Assembly: GCF_021502575.1 (NCBI RefSeq)
Contig: NZ_JAKFGN010000001.1
Location: 1,550,001-1,614,000, forward strand
From: Bradyrhizobium sp. G127
Lineage (GTDB): Bacteria > Pseudomonadota > Alphaproteobacteria > Rhizobiales > Xanthobacteraceae
Direction: 5' to 3'
DNA length: 64,000 bases
The translations under genes and the position numbers were made by a program. Below the pieces are notes generated by a model that was given only the letters and a program-made list of their open reading frames with translations, searched no databases and was not told the DNA's origin. The first letter of the stretch is position 1; each line of letters begins with the position of its first letter. Shown piece after piece: positions 37,458 to 45,671 of the stretch.

Positions 37458-38762
37458 ATGAGCATCGCTGCGACCATGTCTGACACGCGAACGGCCGGCT
37501 CAAAAATGCGTTCGATCGTATTTGCGAGTAGCGTCGGCACTATTATCGAGTGGTACGATTTTCTGATCTATGCGACCGCGGCGGCGCTCGTATTCAACAA
37601 GGCTTTCTTTCCAACGATTGATCCACTGGCCGGGACGTTGGCGGCGCTCGGCACTTATGCGGTCGGCTTTCTCGCGCGACCTCTCGGTGGAGCGTTGTTT
37701 GGACATTTTGGCGACCGCCTCGGACGCAAGTCGATGCTGGTCTGGACCATGTTTATCATGGGGCTGAGCACCTTCTGCATTGGTCTGCTGCCGAATTATG
37801 CGTCGATTGGCGTGCTCGCGCCCATTCTTCTCATTCTGTTGCGCATTATCCAAGGCATTGGCCTCGGGGGCGAATGGGGCGGCGCCTCATTGATGGTTAT
37901 CGAGCATGCGCCGGCCGATAAACGCGGCTTCTACGGGAGCTTTGTCCAGATCGGATTTCCCATTGGACTGGTGCTTGCAACTTTGGTCTTTGCTCTTGCG
38001 ACCAAACTTCCGGAAGCCGAGTTCCAGGCGTGGGGATGGCGCGTTCCGTTCCTGGCCAGCATTGTTCTGTTGGCGCTTGGTACATTCATTCGATCCAGAA
38101 TCCCCGAGACCCCGGTTTTCGAGAAAATGAAGGCCACCGACTCCTTTTCAAATAATCCGGTGGGAGAGGTTGTCGGCAAGAACTTTAAGACATTCCTGAT
38201 CGCCGTTGGCCTGAAGCTGTCGGAAGTTTCCTGGGTCTACATGCTGACGGTTTTCGTGGTTGTCTACGCGACAACAAAGCTGTCCCTGCCGAAACAATTA
38301 CTGCTCGATGCCGTCATGTACGCGGCATTGTTCGAATTGATCACGTTGCCCCTGTTCGGCTGGTTGTCAGACAAGATCGGTCGCCGCCCGCTCTTTATTC
38401 TGGGCGCAATCTTCACGATGGCCTTTGCGTTTCCTCTGTTCTGGATGCTCGAGACAAAAAGCGTTGCTATGGTGACGACCGCAATCATCATCGCGATGAA
38501 TTTCGGCCACGGCATGATGTTTGGATTGGAATCGACCTATTTCCCCGAATTGTTCGGTCCGCGCGTACGCTATAGCGGCGCTTCGTTCGGATTTCAGGTC
38601 GCTGCGGCGATTGGCGGTGGCTTCTCCCCAATCATTGCGACCGCGCTTGTAGGCTATTTTGGTGGCACGACAGGTGTTTCGGTCATGATGATCGGTATTG
38701 CACTTATCACACTTTGGGCCGCGCTTGCAGCACGCGAAACCAAGCACGAAGCGCTCGGCTAG
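37458..38762 (+). CDS. MFS transporter, metabolite:proton symporter (MHS) type
   Basis: A 434-residue transporter with twelve helices and the MHS-family opening IVFASSVGTIIEWYDFLIYA, the loop GHFGDRLGRKSMLVWTMFI between helices 2 and 3, and GIGLGGEWGGASLMVIEHAP near residue 130. Other members carry organic acids, betaine, shikimate or aromatic acids. The ATG at 37458 follows GAGTTGGAAA. It is the first gene of an accessory unit through 41827, and likely brings in or out the compound that those enzymes act on. Confidence 0.9.
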   Translation: MSIAATMSDTRTAGSKMRSIVFASSVGTIIEWYDFLIYATAAALVFNKAFFPTIDPLAGTLAALGTYAVGFLARPLGGALFGHFGDRLGRKSMLVWTMFIMGLSTFCIGLLPNYASIGVLAPILLILLRIIQGIGLGGEWGGASLMVIEHAPADKRGFYGSFVQIGFPIGLVLATLVFALATKLPEAEFQAWGWRVPFLASIVLLALGTFIRSRIPETPVFEKMKATDSFSNNPVGEVVGKNFKTFLIAVGLKLSEVSWVYMLTVFVVVYATTKLSLPKQLLLDAVMYAALFELITLPLFGWLSDKIGRRPLFILGAIFTMAFAFPLFWMLETKSVAMVTTAIIIAMNFGHGMMFGLESTYFPELFGPRVRYSGASFGFQVAAAIGGGFSPIIATALVGYFGGTTGVSVMMIGIALITLWAALAARETKHEALG

Positions 38763-38779
38763 CAATAGATGGGTTCAAC

Positions 38780-39400
38780 ATGTTGTTTGGAATATTCATC
38801 TACGACGGTGTTGAACCGATCGATCTCGCGACGTTCGGCGTGCTCTCCATGGCACGCCGAATCGCGCCTCATATCGGGGTCTGCACAATCGCTCCGAAAG
38901 CAGGGATCGTGCGGTTGGCAAACGGTCTTGATGTAGTCGCGCAATTTGGAATAGACGAAGCACCGTCGTGCGACATTGTCATCGTCACCGGGGGACCGGG
39001 TTGGGAGGCGCAATCGAATTCACCAGCCACGCTGGACTACATTCGCTGCGTTCACGCGTCGGGCCGAGTCGCTTCAGTATGCACAGGAGCGATGATTCTT
39101 GCGGCAAGTGGTGTCCTGGACGATGGTGCAGCAACGACGAAGCGCGCCGTCGTTCCACCTGAGACATCGCCACTAACCCGTATGCGAGACAAGTTCCCGT
39201 CCGTTGACGTGCGCGAAGTTCCTATTGTCGACGCGGGTGCGGTTGTAACGGGTGGGGGCGTTTCCCTTTGCATCGATACCACGCTCTATATCATCGCGAA
39301 AATGTTGGGCGACGGCGTTGCAGATGAAACCGCGCGAATTATCGAATATCAACGATCGCGAGCCGCGAATCTGAATCTTCAGGAATTTCTTGCGGGATAG
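38780..39400 (+). CDS. DJ-1/PfpI-family protein
   Basis: A 206-residue protein starting MLFGIFIYDGVEPIDLATFG, the typical PfpI/AraC-N-terminal-like opening. The nucleophile elbow is ASVCTGAMILAASGVLDDG, with Cys at about residue 102, and SCDIVIVTGGPGW before it. It contains no helix-turn-helix, so it is not a GlxA-type regulator. Members include isonitrile hydratases and glyoxalase/deglycase-like enzymes. It lies 17 bases after the MFS gene, clearly in the same operon. The exact reaction is unknown; the isonitrile hydratase-like subgroup is a plausible placing. Confidence 0.8.
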   Translation: MLFGIFIYDGVEPIDLATFGVLSMARRIAPHIGVCTIAPKAGIVRLANGLDVVAQFGIDEAPSCDIVIVTGGPGWEAQSNSPATLDYIRCVHASGRVASVCTGAMILAASGVLDDGAATTKRAVVPPETSPLTRMRDKFPSVDVREVPIVDAGAVVTGGGVSLCIDTTLYIIAKMLGDGVADETARIIEYQRSRAANLNLQEFLAG

Positions 39401-39427
39401 ATCATGAGTTCAAGAACGGAGAAGAAT

Positions 39428-39817
39428 ATGACTACGAGACATCTCGTCGTGACCGACAATGCTGCTCCGGCGGCAGGCCCGTACTCGCAGGCTACACGAA
39501 CTGAAGAGTTCGTGTTTGCGTCTGGGCAACTGCCGATTGATCCAAAATCAGGATTGATCCCCGAGGGAATTGAGGCCCAGACGCGACAGTCTCTCGCCAA
39601 CTTGGGCGCCGTCCTTAAGGCCGGCGGGGCATCATTTGCCAGCGTTGTCAAAACAACTGTGTTTCTCAAGAATATGAGTGATTTTGCTGTGATGAACGGA
39701 ATTTATGCAGAGTCGTTTAGCGCTTCCCCGCCAGCTCGCTCAACAATCGAAGTTGCACGGCTGCCGAAAGATGCGCTTGTTGAGGTCGAGGCGATTGCAC
39801 TGCGCGAAAAAGAGTAG
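39428..39817 (+). CDS. RidA-family enamine/imine deaminase
   Basis: A 129-residue Rid protein with PAAGPYSQATRTEEFVFASGQLPIDP, QTRQSLANLGAVLKAGG and the C-terminal signature RSTIEVARLPKDALVEVEAIA. The key Arg of RidA (in SARSTIEVARLP-like position, here PPARSTIEV) is present, so deaminase activity is likely. It trimerises and hydrolyses reactive imines released by other enzymes. The ATG at 39428 follows GGAGAAG; an upstream ATG at 39404 is possible. Being in this operon suggests the pathway makes an unstable enamine or imine. Confidence 0.88.
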   Translation: MTTRHLVVTDNAAPAAGPYSQATRTEEFVFASGQLPIDPKSGLIPEGIEAQTRQSLANLGAVLKAGGASFASVVKTTVFLKNMSDFAVMNGIYAESFSASPPARSTIEVARLPKDALVEVEAIALREKE

Positions 39818-39821
39818 CGTC

Positions 39822-40406
39822 ATGAATATTCATTCAAGTAGGTCCGCGCCCCCCAAAATGGTGGAAGCATTTGAGCATCCAGCGGGCTCAGCCGCTGTTG
39901 AAAGGTTCGGCGGTGCAACCGGCTGGCGCGGCAGACTTTTGCACATTCATGTCGCACCCAGTGCGAGTTACGAGATGGAAGAATTGCAAGAGGCGAAATG
40001 TGTCGCGGGACGAGGCATTGTTGGAGACCGCTATTTCGACGGCAAGGGAACGTATTCGCCGAAGCCGGACGTACGAGAGGTGACACTCATTGAACAGGAA
40101 GCGCTTGATGCACTTTCTCGCAACGATCCGCCTCTGCAGGACGGGCCCATCAATCTGGAGCCGCGAGATCACCGCAGAAACTTGACGGTGATAGGTGTTC
40201 CGCTGAATCATTTGGTCGGGCGCCGGTTCAGGGTAGGCGAGGTTATCTTGAGAGGTGGCAGATTGAATTTTCCCTGCAAGTATCTGGAAGAGCTGCTTGG
40301 ATTGCAGCTATTTCTTCCCCTCTATAATCGCTCGGGGCTCAATTGCGGCATTGAGATCGGCGGTATCATTCGTCCTGGTGATGCGATCGAGTTGCTAGAA
40401 TCATGA
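39822..40406 (+). CDS. MOSC-domain protein (molybdenum-cofactor enzyme)
   Basis: A 194-residue MOSC protein. It has GRLLHIHVAPSASYEM, the GIVGDRYFDGKGTYSP stretch, RRNLTVIGVPLNHLVGRRFRVG and the cofactor-Cys motif NFPCKYLEELLGL, with the C-terminal IGGIIRPGDAIEL. MOSC enzymes reduce N-hydroxylated substrates or use molybdenum cofactor for sulfur transfer. Its stop overlaps the reductase start by 4 bases, indicating a two-component system. It is unrelated in position to the dead YiiM-type MOSC gene at 35.9–36.4 kb, and of a different subtype. Confidence 0.82.
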   Translation: MNIHSSRSAPPKMVEAFEHPAGSAAVERFGGATGWRGRLLHIHVAPSASYEMEELQEAKCVAGRGIVGDRYFDGKGTYSPKPDVREVTLIEQEALDALSRNDPPLQDGPINLEPRDHRRNLTVIGVPLNHLVGRRFRVGEVILRGGRLNFPCKYLEELLGLQLFLPLYNRSGLNCGIEIGGIIRPGDAIELLES

Positions 40407-41344
40407 CCGCACGGATCATTATGAAGATGAGGGTCGCGGCGAGTCGCTTGGTTGCGCCTGATGTCGTGCATTTACGGCTTGTTCATCCGCTCCGGTCCGT
40501 GCTTCCGAAGTGGTCGGCCGGCGCTCATGTCGATGTACGCATGCCGGACGGCCGGGTGCGGCAGTATTCTCTTTGTGGCGATTCCACAGACCAGTCCAGT
40601 TATGAGATCGCTGTTAAGCGTGAAGCAGCCGGGCGAGGCGGCTCAATCTGGGTTCATGAGAACATCCGAGATGGGAGCGAGATTCATGTCTCGGCGCCCA
40701 GGAATAACCTGCCTCTGATTGGAGGTGGCGAAGAATATATTCTAATCGCAGGTGGGATCGGAATTACGCCACTCATATCGATGGCGCGAACGTTGAAGCG
40801 TGAAGGACGACGCTTTACTCTCCACTATTGTGCAAAGTCGGCGGCCCATACCCCGTTTCTGCCCGAGCTTAGCGACGTCTGCGGACAGAATCTGAAATGT
40901 TGGTTCTCCGAGAGCGGACAGCGCTTCACAACAGACATGATAGGTCCATACGGTGCGAACAAGCACGTCTATATTTGCGGCCCGCAACGTCTTCTTGACG
41001 CGATACAATCGTTCCTCGCTGATTGGCCGGAAGATCATATCCACAGTGAGGTCTTCCAAATGACCGTGGACGAAAATTTTAAGCCGGAGCCTTTTGAGGC
41101 GAAGATCGTCTCTACGGGGCAAACCCTACTTGTGCCTGCAGATAAATCTCTGCTCGATGTATTACGAGAGAATGAATTTGCACTGCCATCGTCGTGTGAA
41201 ATGGGCGTTTGCGGCTCTTGCGAATGTGGTTACAGGGATGGAATCGTCATCCATCGCGACAAGGTCCTTCCAACGTCGAAGCGCCAGGACCGCATGATGC
41301 TGTGCGTATCGCGGGCGCGTGTCGGAATCACCCTGGAGCTGTAA
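40403..41344 (+). CDS. PDR/VanB-family ferredoxin-type oxidoreductase
   Basis: A 313-residue electron-transfer protein of the vanillate-demethylase/phthalate-dioxygenase reductase type. Flavin domain with VRQYSLCGDS, pyridine-nucleotide domain with ILIAGGIGITPLISMARTL and YICGPQRLLDAI, and a C-terminal plant-type 2Fe-2S domain with CEMGVCGSCECGYRDG and a fourth Cys in MMLCVSRA. It moves electrons from NAD(P)H to a partner. No Rieske oxygenase gene is next to it; instead it overlaps the MOSC gene by 4 bases, which suggests the MOSC protein is the electron acceptor. Confidence 0.9.
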   Translation: MTARIIMKMRVAASRLVAPDVVHLRLVHPLRSVLPKWSAGAHVDVRMPDGRVRQYSLCGDSTDQSSYEIAVKREAAGRGGSIWVHENIRDGSEIHVSAPRNNLPLIGGGEEYILIAGGIGITPLISMARTLKREGRRFTLHYCAKSAAHTPFLPELSDVCGQNLKCWFSESGQRFTTDMIGPYGANKHVYICGPQRLLDAIQSFLADWPEDHIHSEVFQMTVDENFKPEPFEAKIVSTGQTLLVPADKSLLDVLRENEFALPSSCEMGVCGSCECGYRDGIVIHRDKVLPTSKRQDRMMLCVSRARVGITLEL

Positions 41345-41401
41345 GTAAACGAGAAGTCTTTGGTGCCAGCCCGCGTACGACTACGTTAAGAGGAGTTAAC
41401 A

Positions 41402-41827
41402 ATGGAGGATCTGTACAAAACAAAAGTAACTGCAACCGGTGGTCGACATGGTGAAGTCCACAGTGACGATGGAATTTTAAATCTTAAACTCGCTCTCCCA
41501 AAAAGTCTTGGAGGTCCGGGCGGCGCAACCAATCCCGAGCAGCTGTTTGCGGCAGGCTATTCGGCATGTTTCGAGAATGCTGTCTTGCGAGCAGCACGAG
41601 AGGCGGGACACAGGTTCGCTGACGACGAAGTCGAGGTCGTCGCCGAGGTTGGTATCAGCCGAAATGAGCAGCAGGTTTTTGTTCTAAGCGCATCACTATT
41701 TGTCACTATGTCGGGCGTCGACGAAGCAAACGCGAAGCTGTACGTGAAGCGCGGTCATGAGCTTTGTCCTTACTCCAACGCAATTCGCGGTAACGTTGAT
41801 GTCAAGATAACGACTAGCGTTAGGTGA
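41402..41827 (+). CDS. Ohr/OsmC-family peroxiredoxin-like protein
   Basis: A 141-residue organic hydroperoxide reductase of the Ohr type. Opening KTKVTATGGRHGEVHSDDGIL, with the redox cysteines in GYSACFENAV (about 58) and GHELCPYSNAIRGN. It reduces organic peroxides using lipoylated or dithiol donors. An AAGAGGAG site precedes the ATG. It ends the accessory unit and would protect against peroxides formed during oxidation of the imported compound. It fits the operon by direction and a 57-base gap. Confidence 0.92.
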   Translation: MEDLYKTKVTATGGRHGEVHSDDGILNLKLALPKSLGGPGGATNPEQLFAAGYSACFENAVLRAAREAGHRFADDEVEVVAEVGISRNEQQVFVLSASLFVTMSGVDEANAKLYVKRGHELCPYSNAIRGNVDVKITTSVR

Positions 41828-41995
41828 GCTTTCGCCTGCTGCGTCTGGAGCGGCCTAAATTAGCCGCACGTTCTGTAATGTTCGATCGCGCATTATTATC
41901 TACGGGGGCCGTGCTTCCATTTATCCGGCTACGAAGTGACTTGCTCCAGTGAGAAAGATCTTGAACTTGTACTGTTGTTATCCCTGGGTGGCTAA

Positions 41996-42226
41996 TTTCT
42001 GCAGGGCGTCGCTCTCCGCACGCTGAGCGTTGCTCTTGTGGTCGCATTGACGTCGTACGGATCGATTTTCTTCGGACTTGCGGCATCGCTCGCAATCCTC
42101 GGCGAGCATCTGACCGCGCAGGACGTTATTGCGGGAGCCTTTCTTGTAGCCGCTCTCGGCCTTTCTCTCGTGCAGAGCACTAGTCCAGAAATGCCTGTTC
42201 ATCAGGAACTTTTTGCGCGCGTTTAA
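41996..42226 (+). pseudogene. EamA transporter C-terminal remnant
   Basis: An open frame from 41996 (after a stop codon) to 42226 encodes LQGVALRTLSVALVVALTSY, FFGLAASLAILGEHLTAQDV and IAGAFLVAALGLSLV, which is the end of an EamA/DMT transporter: the last three to four helices. The N-terminal 220 or so residues of such a protein are absent and there is no start site near the remnant. The last 4 bases overlap the stop of the next gene. It marks old rearrangement in this region. Confidence 0.65.
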
Positions 42227-43221
42227 TTCGAAGTATTGACGACGATCTTGCCGGTCGCTGCGTGAGTTCTTACTGCCTCGTACGCATCTGCGACGGTTGC
42301 GAGCGTGAAGTTTCGCGGATCAACGAGAGGTGTAAGTCTTCCAGATTCCGCAAGAAGCGTTGCCTCGCGCATGATCTCTCCATGGTGTGCACGTCCTACG
42401 CCCGTCAGCATAGGTAGCAAAGTGAATACGCCTGAATACGTCGCGGCTCGGAACGAGAGTGGGGCGAGCGAATGTGTCCCCCAGCCGATGCAACTCACGA
42501 CATGGCCAAAGCGATGGACGGCATTAAACGATGCATCGAGCGTTCCGCTGCCGACGGTGTCATAAACGATATCGAAGCCCGCACCATCTGTGAATTTGGT
42601 TACATAGTCCTCGACTGACTTGGCGCGGTAGTCGATTGGTGTCGCTCCGAGCTGAGCGATGAAGTCCTGACTTGCAGCGGACCCAGTCGCGAACACCTCC
42701 GCGCCAACTGCGCGCGCAATTTGAATCGCGACGTGGCCAACCCCTCCCGCCCCGCCATGGATAAGTACCTTTTGCCCGGCGCGAACATTGGCTCGATCAA
42801 CCAATCCCTCCCACGCCGTGATGAAGATAAGTGGAAGCGCGGCAGCTTCACGCATCGAAAGATTTGCCGGTTTGAGTGCGAGCAAATCTTCATTCACTGC
42901 TGCATACTCTGCGAGCGAACCTTGGAGGCCTCCTACGCCGCCGGTCATTCCATAAACTTCATCTCCAACCCGAAATGTGGTCACACCGGAACCGACTGCT
43001 TCAACGACGCCCGCCAAGTCTATTCCCAGAATCGCGGGAAATGGTTGTCGAGCATGGGCCGCTTGCCCTGCGTGGATTTTAATATCGAGTGGATTGACAG
43101 CACTACCCTTGATCCGGACGAGAACCTGGGCGGGTCCCGGTTTCGGGCGGGATACCTGTTCCACGCGAAACGGCGTGCTATGCGCATCTAGAACCGCCGC
43201 CTGCATCAAATTTGCCGCCAT
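42223..43221 (-). CDS. Zinc-independent quinone-reductase-like alcohol dehydrogenase (MDR family)
   Basis: A 332-residue medium-chain dehydrogenase/reductase. N-terminal GroES-like domain with VKGSAVNPLDIKIHAG-type spacing (RIKGSAVNPLDIKIHAGQAA), FPAILGIDLAGVVEAVGSGV and the NADPH site VLIHGGAGGVGHVAIQIARA around residue 150. It has no cysteine cluster for structural zinc and resembles NADPH:quinone reductases. The start MAANLMQAAV is supported by the family. It is divergent from a LysR regulator, which probably controls it. Confidence 0.88.
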   Translation of the reverse strand: MAANLMQAAVLDAHSTPFRVEQVSRPKPGPAQVLVRIKGSAVNPLDIKIHAGQAAHARQPFPAILGIDLAGVVEAVGSGVTTFRVGDEVYGMTGGVGGLQGSLAEYAAVNEDLLALKPANLSMREAAALPLIFITAWEGLVDRANVRAGQKVLIHGGAGGVGHVAIQIARAVGAEVFATGSAASQDFIAQLGATPIDYRAKSVEDYVTKFTDGAGFDIVYDTVGSGTLDASFNAVHRFGHVVSCIGWGTHSLAPLSFRAATYSGVFTLLPMLTGVGRAHHGEIMREATLLAESGRLTPLVDPRNFTLATVADAYEAVRTHAATGKIVVNTSN

Positions 43222-43283
43222 GGCCTAAGCCTTCCTTTGTTGAAATGCCTAGGTGGGCCCAAGAAACTTGTTTGGATATAGAT

Positions 43284-43297
43284 ATTAGTGCACAAAT
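43284..43297. promoter_or_regulatory. Palindrome between the dehydrogenase and LysR genes
   Basis: ATTAGTGCACAAAT matches its own reverse complement at 12 of 14 positions around a central TGCA. It has the T-N11-A form of LysR operators and lies in the 105-base divergent gap, 30 bases before the LysR start and 63 before the dehydrogenase start. A candidate operator shared by both genes. Confidence 0.4.
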
Positions 43298-43326
43298 CAC
43301 ATTCATAATTGAATGGATGCGCCCCG

Positions 43327-44181
43327 ATGGAATGGAGCGATTTGCGGGTCTTTCTGGCCATCGCCCGTGAAGGCTCGCTAGGCGCCGCCGCACGGAAGCT
43401 TGGGCAAAGTCAGCCAACCATGGGCAGGCGCCTACGCGCGCTCGAGCAATCAGTCGGTCAAACTTTGTTCCAGCGCACCGGGGTCGGCTTCGTACTAACC
43501 GATGAGGGTTCGGCCGTTCTTTCGCATGCGGAGCGAATGGAAGAGGAAGCGCTGGCGTTTCAGCGTCAGCTTGCGGGCCAAGATCAGCAACTCGACGGAA
43601 TGCTCAGGATCTCATCGTCGGATTGGTTCGGCGTCCATATGTTGACGCCGATACTCACCGAGTTTGCAAGAATGCAGCCGCGCGTTGTCGTCGAGTTGCT
43701 GACCGATGCGCGTTTCTATAGCCTCCCGCGGCGTGAAGCTGACATGGTGTTTCGAATTCTGCCGTTCGACGAGTCGGAAGTAGTATCGCGACGGCTCATG
43801 CAAATCGATTACGGCGTGTACGTAAAGTCGGGAAGTGATTACGGCGTGCAAGCGGGCGACGGAAAAGGAGCGCCGCTCATCACCATGGACATGGCATTCG
43901 ACGGTATGCCGGACGCGGTGTGGCTAAAGCGGATATTGCCAAAAGCGCATGTGGTGTCGCGTAGCAACAATCGCGATGTGCAGGCCGGACTCTGCGCGCA
44001 AGGGGCGGGCATTGCTGTGTTACCGCGCCCATTAGGGGATTCGCTTGCGGGAGTGCAGCGGATTGACCTTGGCGAACAGCCGCCGAGCCGAAGCACGTAT
44101 ATTGGGTATCATCGCGATTTGAAGCGATTGGCTCGCCTCCGTGTGCTCCTTGATTTAATTATCGAACGACTGGCGAACTGA
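43327..44181 (+). CDS. LysR-family transcriptional regulator
   Basis: A 284-residue regulator. The N-terminal winged helix domain reads WSDLRVFLAIAREGSLGAAA, RKLGQSQPTMGRRLRALEQS, and a linker helix leads to the effector domain starting DQQLDGMLRISSSD near residue 85. The length is slightly under the 300 typical of LysR. Start at ATG 43327, preferred over a TTG six codons earlier. It is divergent from the quinone-reductase-like gene. The inducer is not deducible. Confidence 0.9.
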   Translation: MEWSDLRVFLAIAREGSLGAAARKLGQSQPTMGRRLRALEQSVGQTLFQRTGVGFVLTDEGSAVLSHAERMEEEALAFQRQLAGQDQQLDGMLRISSSDWFGVHMLTPILTEFARMQPRVVVELLTDARFYSLPRREADMVFRILPFDESEVVSRRLMQIDYGVYVKSGSDYGVQAGDGKGAPLITMDMAFDGMPDAVWLKRILPKAHVVSRSNNRDVQAGLCAQGAGIAVLPRPLGDSLAGVQRIDLGEQPPSRSTYIGYHRDLKRLARLRVLLDLIIERLAN

Positions 44182-44531
44182 GGAAGGGAAGGGGCAGTGA
44201 TTTTCTGTGAGCAACCGGCGGATTTCAAATGAAATCAGCGGTCCCGCCTTGGCCGCGATCAGAACCCGGCGCGCTTCGTCAGACGGGAGATGCGGAGGAC
44301 CCATTGGTTGGCTTGTGTCGGGCGGCGGATGGGGCCGCCGGGCGTTTGCTCTACGGGCGTTTTCGCGTTGCCAGCCCAAAGCCCCTGTCGTGTTCAGAAA
44401 CGCGAATATGGAGGAGTTTGATACAGGGCAATATTCGATCAACGCAGGAGGGTACAATCTCCGCATCCCGTCAGGAGCGCGACGCTGCCTGTCTACTTCA
44501 TGTCGTGACGACTGCAGTTTGGAGAATGACG
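44182..44531. other. Gap between LysR and carbonic anhydrase genes
   Basis: About 350 bases. Open frames exist on both strands (for instance one on the minus strand from 44592 down to 44155) but none has a family match that I recognise, and they overlap the ends of both neighbours. I see no RNA structure. It marks the return to higher GC. Confidence 0.4.
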
Positions 44532-45293
44532 ATGTCTGCCACGCTCGACCATCTTTTCGATCAGAATGTCGCGTGGGCGAGCCAGAAGACAAAGGATGAC
44601 CCGCAGTATTTCCGCCGCATGGCCGAGCAACAGGCTCCGCGCTATCTGTGGATCGGTTGTTCCGACAGCAGGGTGACAGCCAACGATGTGCTTGGTCTCG
44701 ATCCCGGCGAGATCTTCGTTCACCGCAATATCGCCAATGTCGTCCACACCAGCGACATGAACATCCTGTCCGTGCTGGAATTCGCGGTCGATCAGCTCAA
44801 GATCGAGCATGTCATCGTGTGCGGGCACTATGGATGCAGCGGCATCAATCGGGCCATTGCCGGCGAGCACAGTGCGATGCTCGACAACTGGCTGCTGCCT
44901 GTTTCCATGTTCTATCGCAAGCACCGCGCGACCTTTGATGCTATCGCGGATGACGTTGAGCGCGTCAATCGGATTTGCGAGGTCAATGTCGAAATGCAGG
45001 TGCGCCGGCTCGCGGCGACGCCGATCGTGGAAAACGCCTGGATGCGGGGACAGCCGCTGCATGTGCACGGATGGATTTACGCCATTCACGACGGGCTGCT
45101 GCGCGATCTTGGCCCTCACGTGTCTTCGATTGCGGAGCGCGACCGGCTTCCGTCGATCGACCAAATGGTTCTTCAGCCGACTGAGGCGGAGAGCGCCATG
45201 CGGCGGCAGGCCATAGCGGCATTCGCGGCGATCGACGTGACTGATCCGCAACCGCATGCCTGCTGTACCTCGGGGTGCATACATAATTCCTAA
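44532..45293 (+). CDS. Beta-class carbonic anhydrase
   Basis: A 253-residue zinc enzyme hydrating carbon dioxide. The zinc ligands are the Cys of YLWIGCSDSRVTANDVLGLD (about 40), the His and Cys of VIVCGHYGCSGINRAI; the Asp-Arg pair in CSDSR is intact. After about residue 200 the tail is long and ends with CCTSGCIHNS, which holds two Cys-rich motifs unusual for the family. An ATG at 44526 is two codons upstream; GGAG precedes 44532 better. A stand-alone gene. It may supply bicarbonate, or be part of pH homeostasis. Confidence 0.9.
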   Translation: MSATLDHLFDQNVAWASQKTKDDPQYFRRMAEQQAPRYLWIGCSDSRVTANDVLGLDPGEIFVHRNIANVVHTSDMNILSVLEFAVDQLKIEHVIVCGHYGCSGINRAIAGEHSAMLDNWLLPVSMFYRKHRATFDAIADDVERVNRICEVNVEMQVRRLAATPIVENAWMRGQPLHVHGWIYAIHDGLLRDLGPHVSSIAERDRLPSIDQMVLQPTEAESAMRRQAIAAFAAIDVTDPQPHACCTSGCIHNS

Positions 45294-45671
45294 TCGCGTG
45301 TGGCGTCCCTGAAAAACGGCGTCATGCTTCCGACGGCATTTGTGCTTTTGGGGCCCACCGGCTTTGATCAAACGGTACCAGAGTTGATCCGAACGGACCC
45401 ATGCCGCTTCCGATGAGGCGTCGTTCGGCTGTTGCGGTTCGTGGCTTGACCACATGCCGTCCCGCTCATCGACCATTTCCCGTCGACAAGAAGATGCGCA
45501 GTCCGGTGCCTGCCGCGGCGCGCCTTGTGATGGACGCGTCGGCAGGTTTCTGGCGGGCATCATGCGGACGCAGGGAGGCTGGCGTCAGAAAATTTGGCCG
45601 CGCGGTAGACAGCGCTTCAAACTTAACATACTATCCAGCCGGTAAATAAGAAGACGGCTGAGGAAACCCTT
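45294..45671. other. Gap before the catabolic operon
   Basis: A 378-base stretch between carbonic anhydrase and the GH105-like gene. No coding sequence is supported. It probably contains the operon promoter, but I cannot place -35/-10 elements with confidence. No long repeats were seen. Confidence 0.4.

Noticed and set aside
44155-44592. Minus-strand frame of about 145 codons between LysR and carbonic anhydrase genes
   Set aside because: Overlaps both conserved neighbours and matches no family that I recognise.
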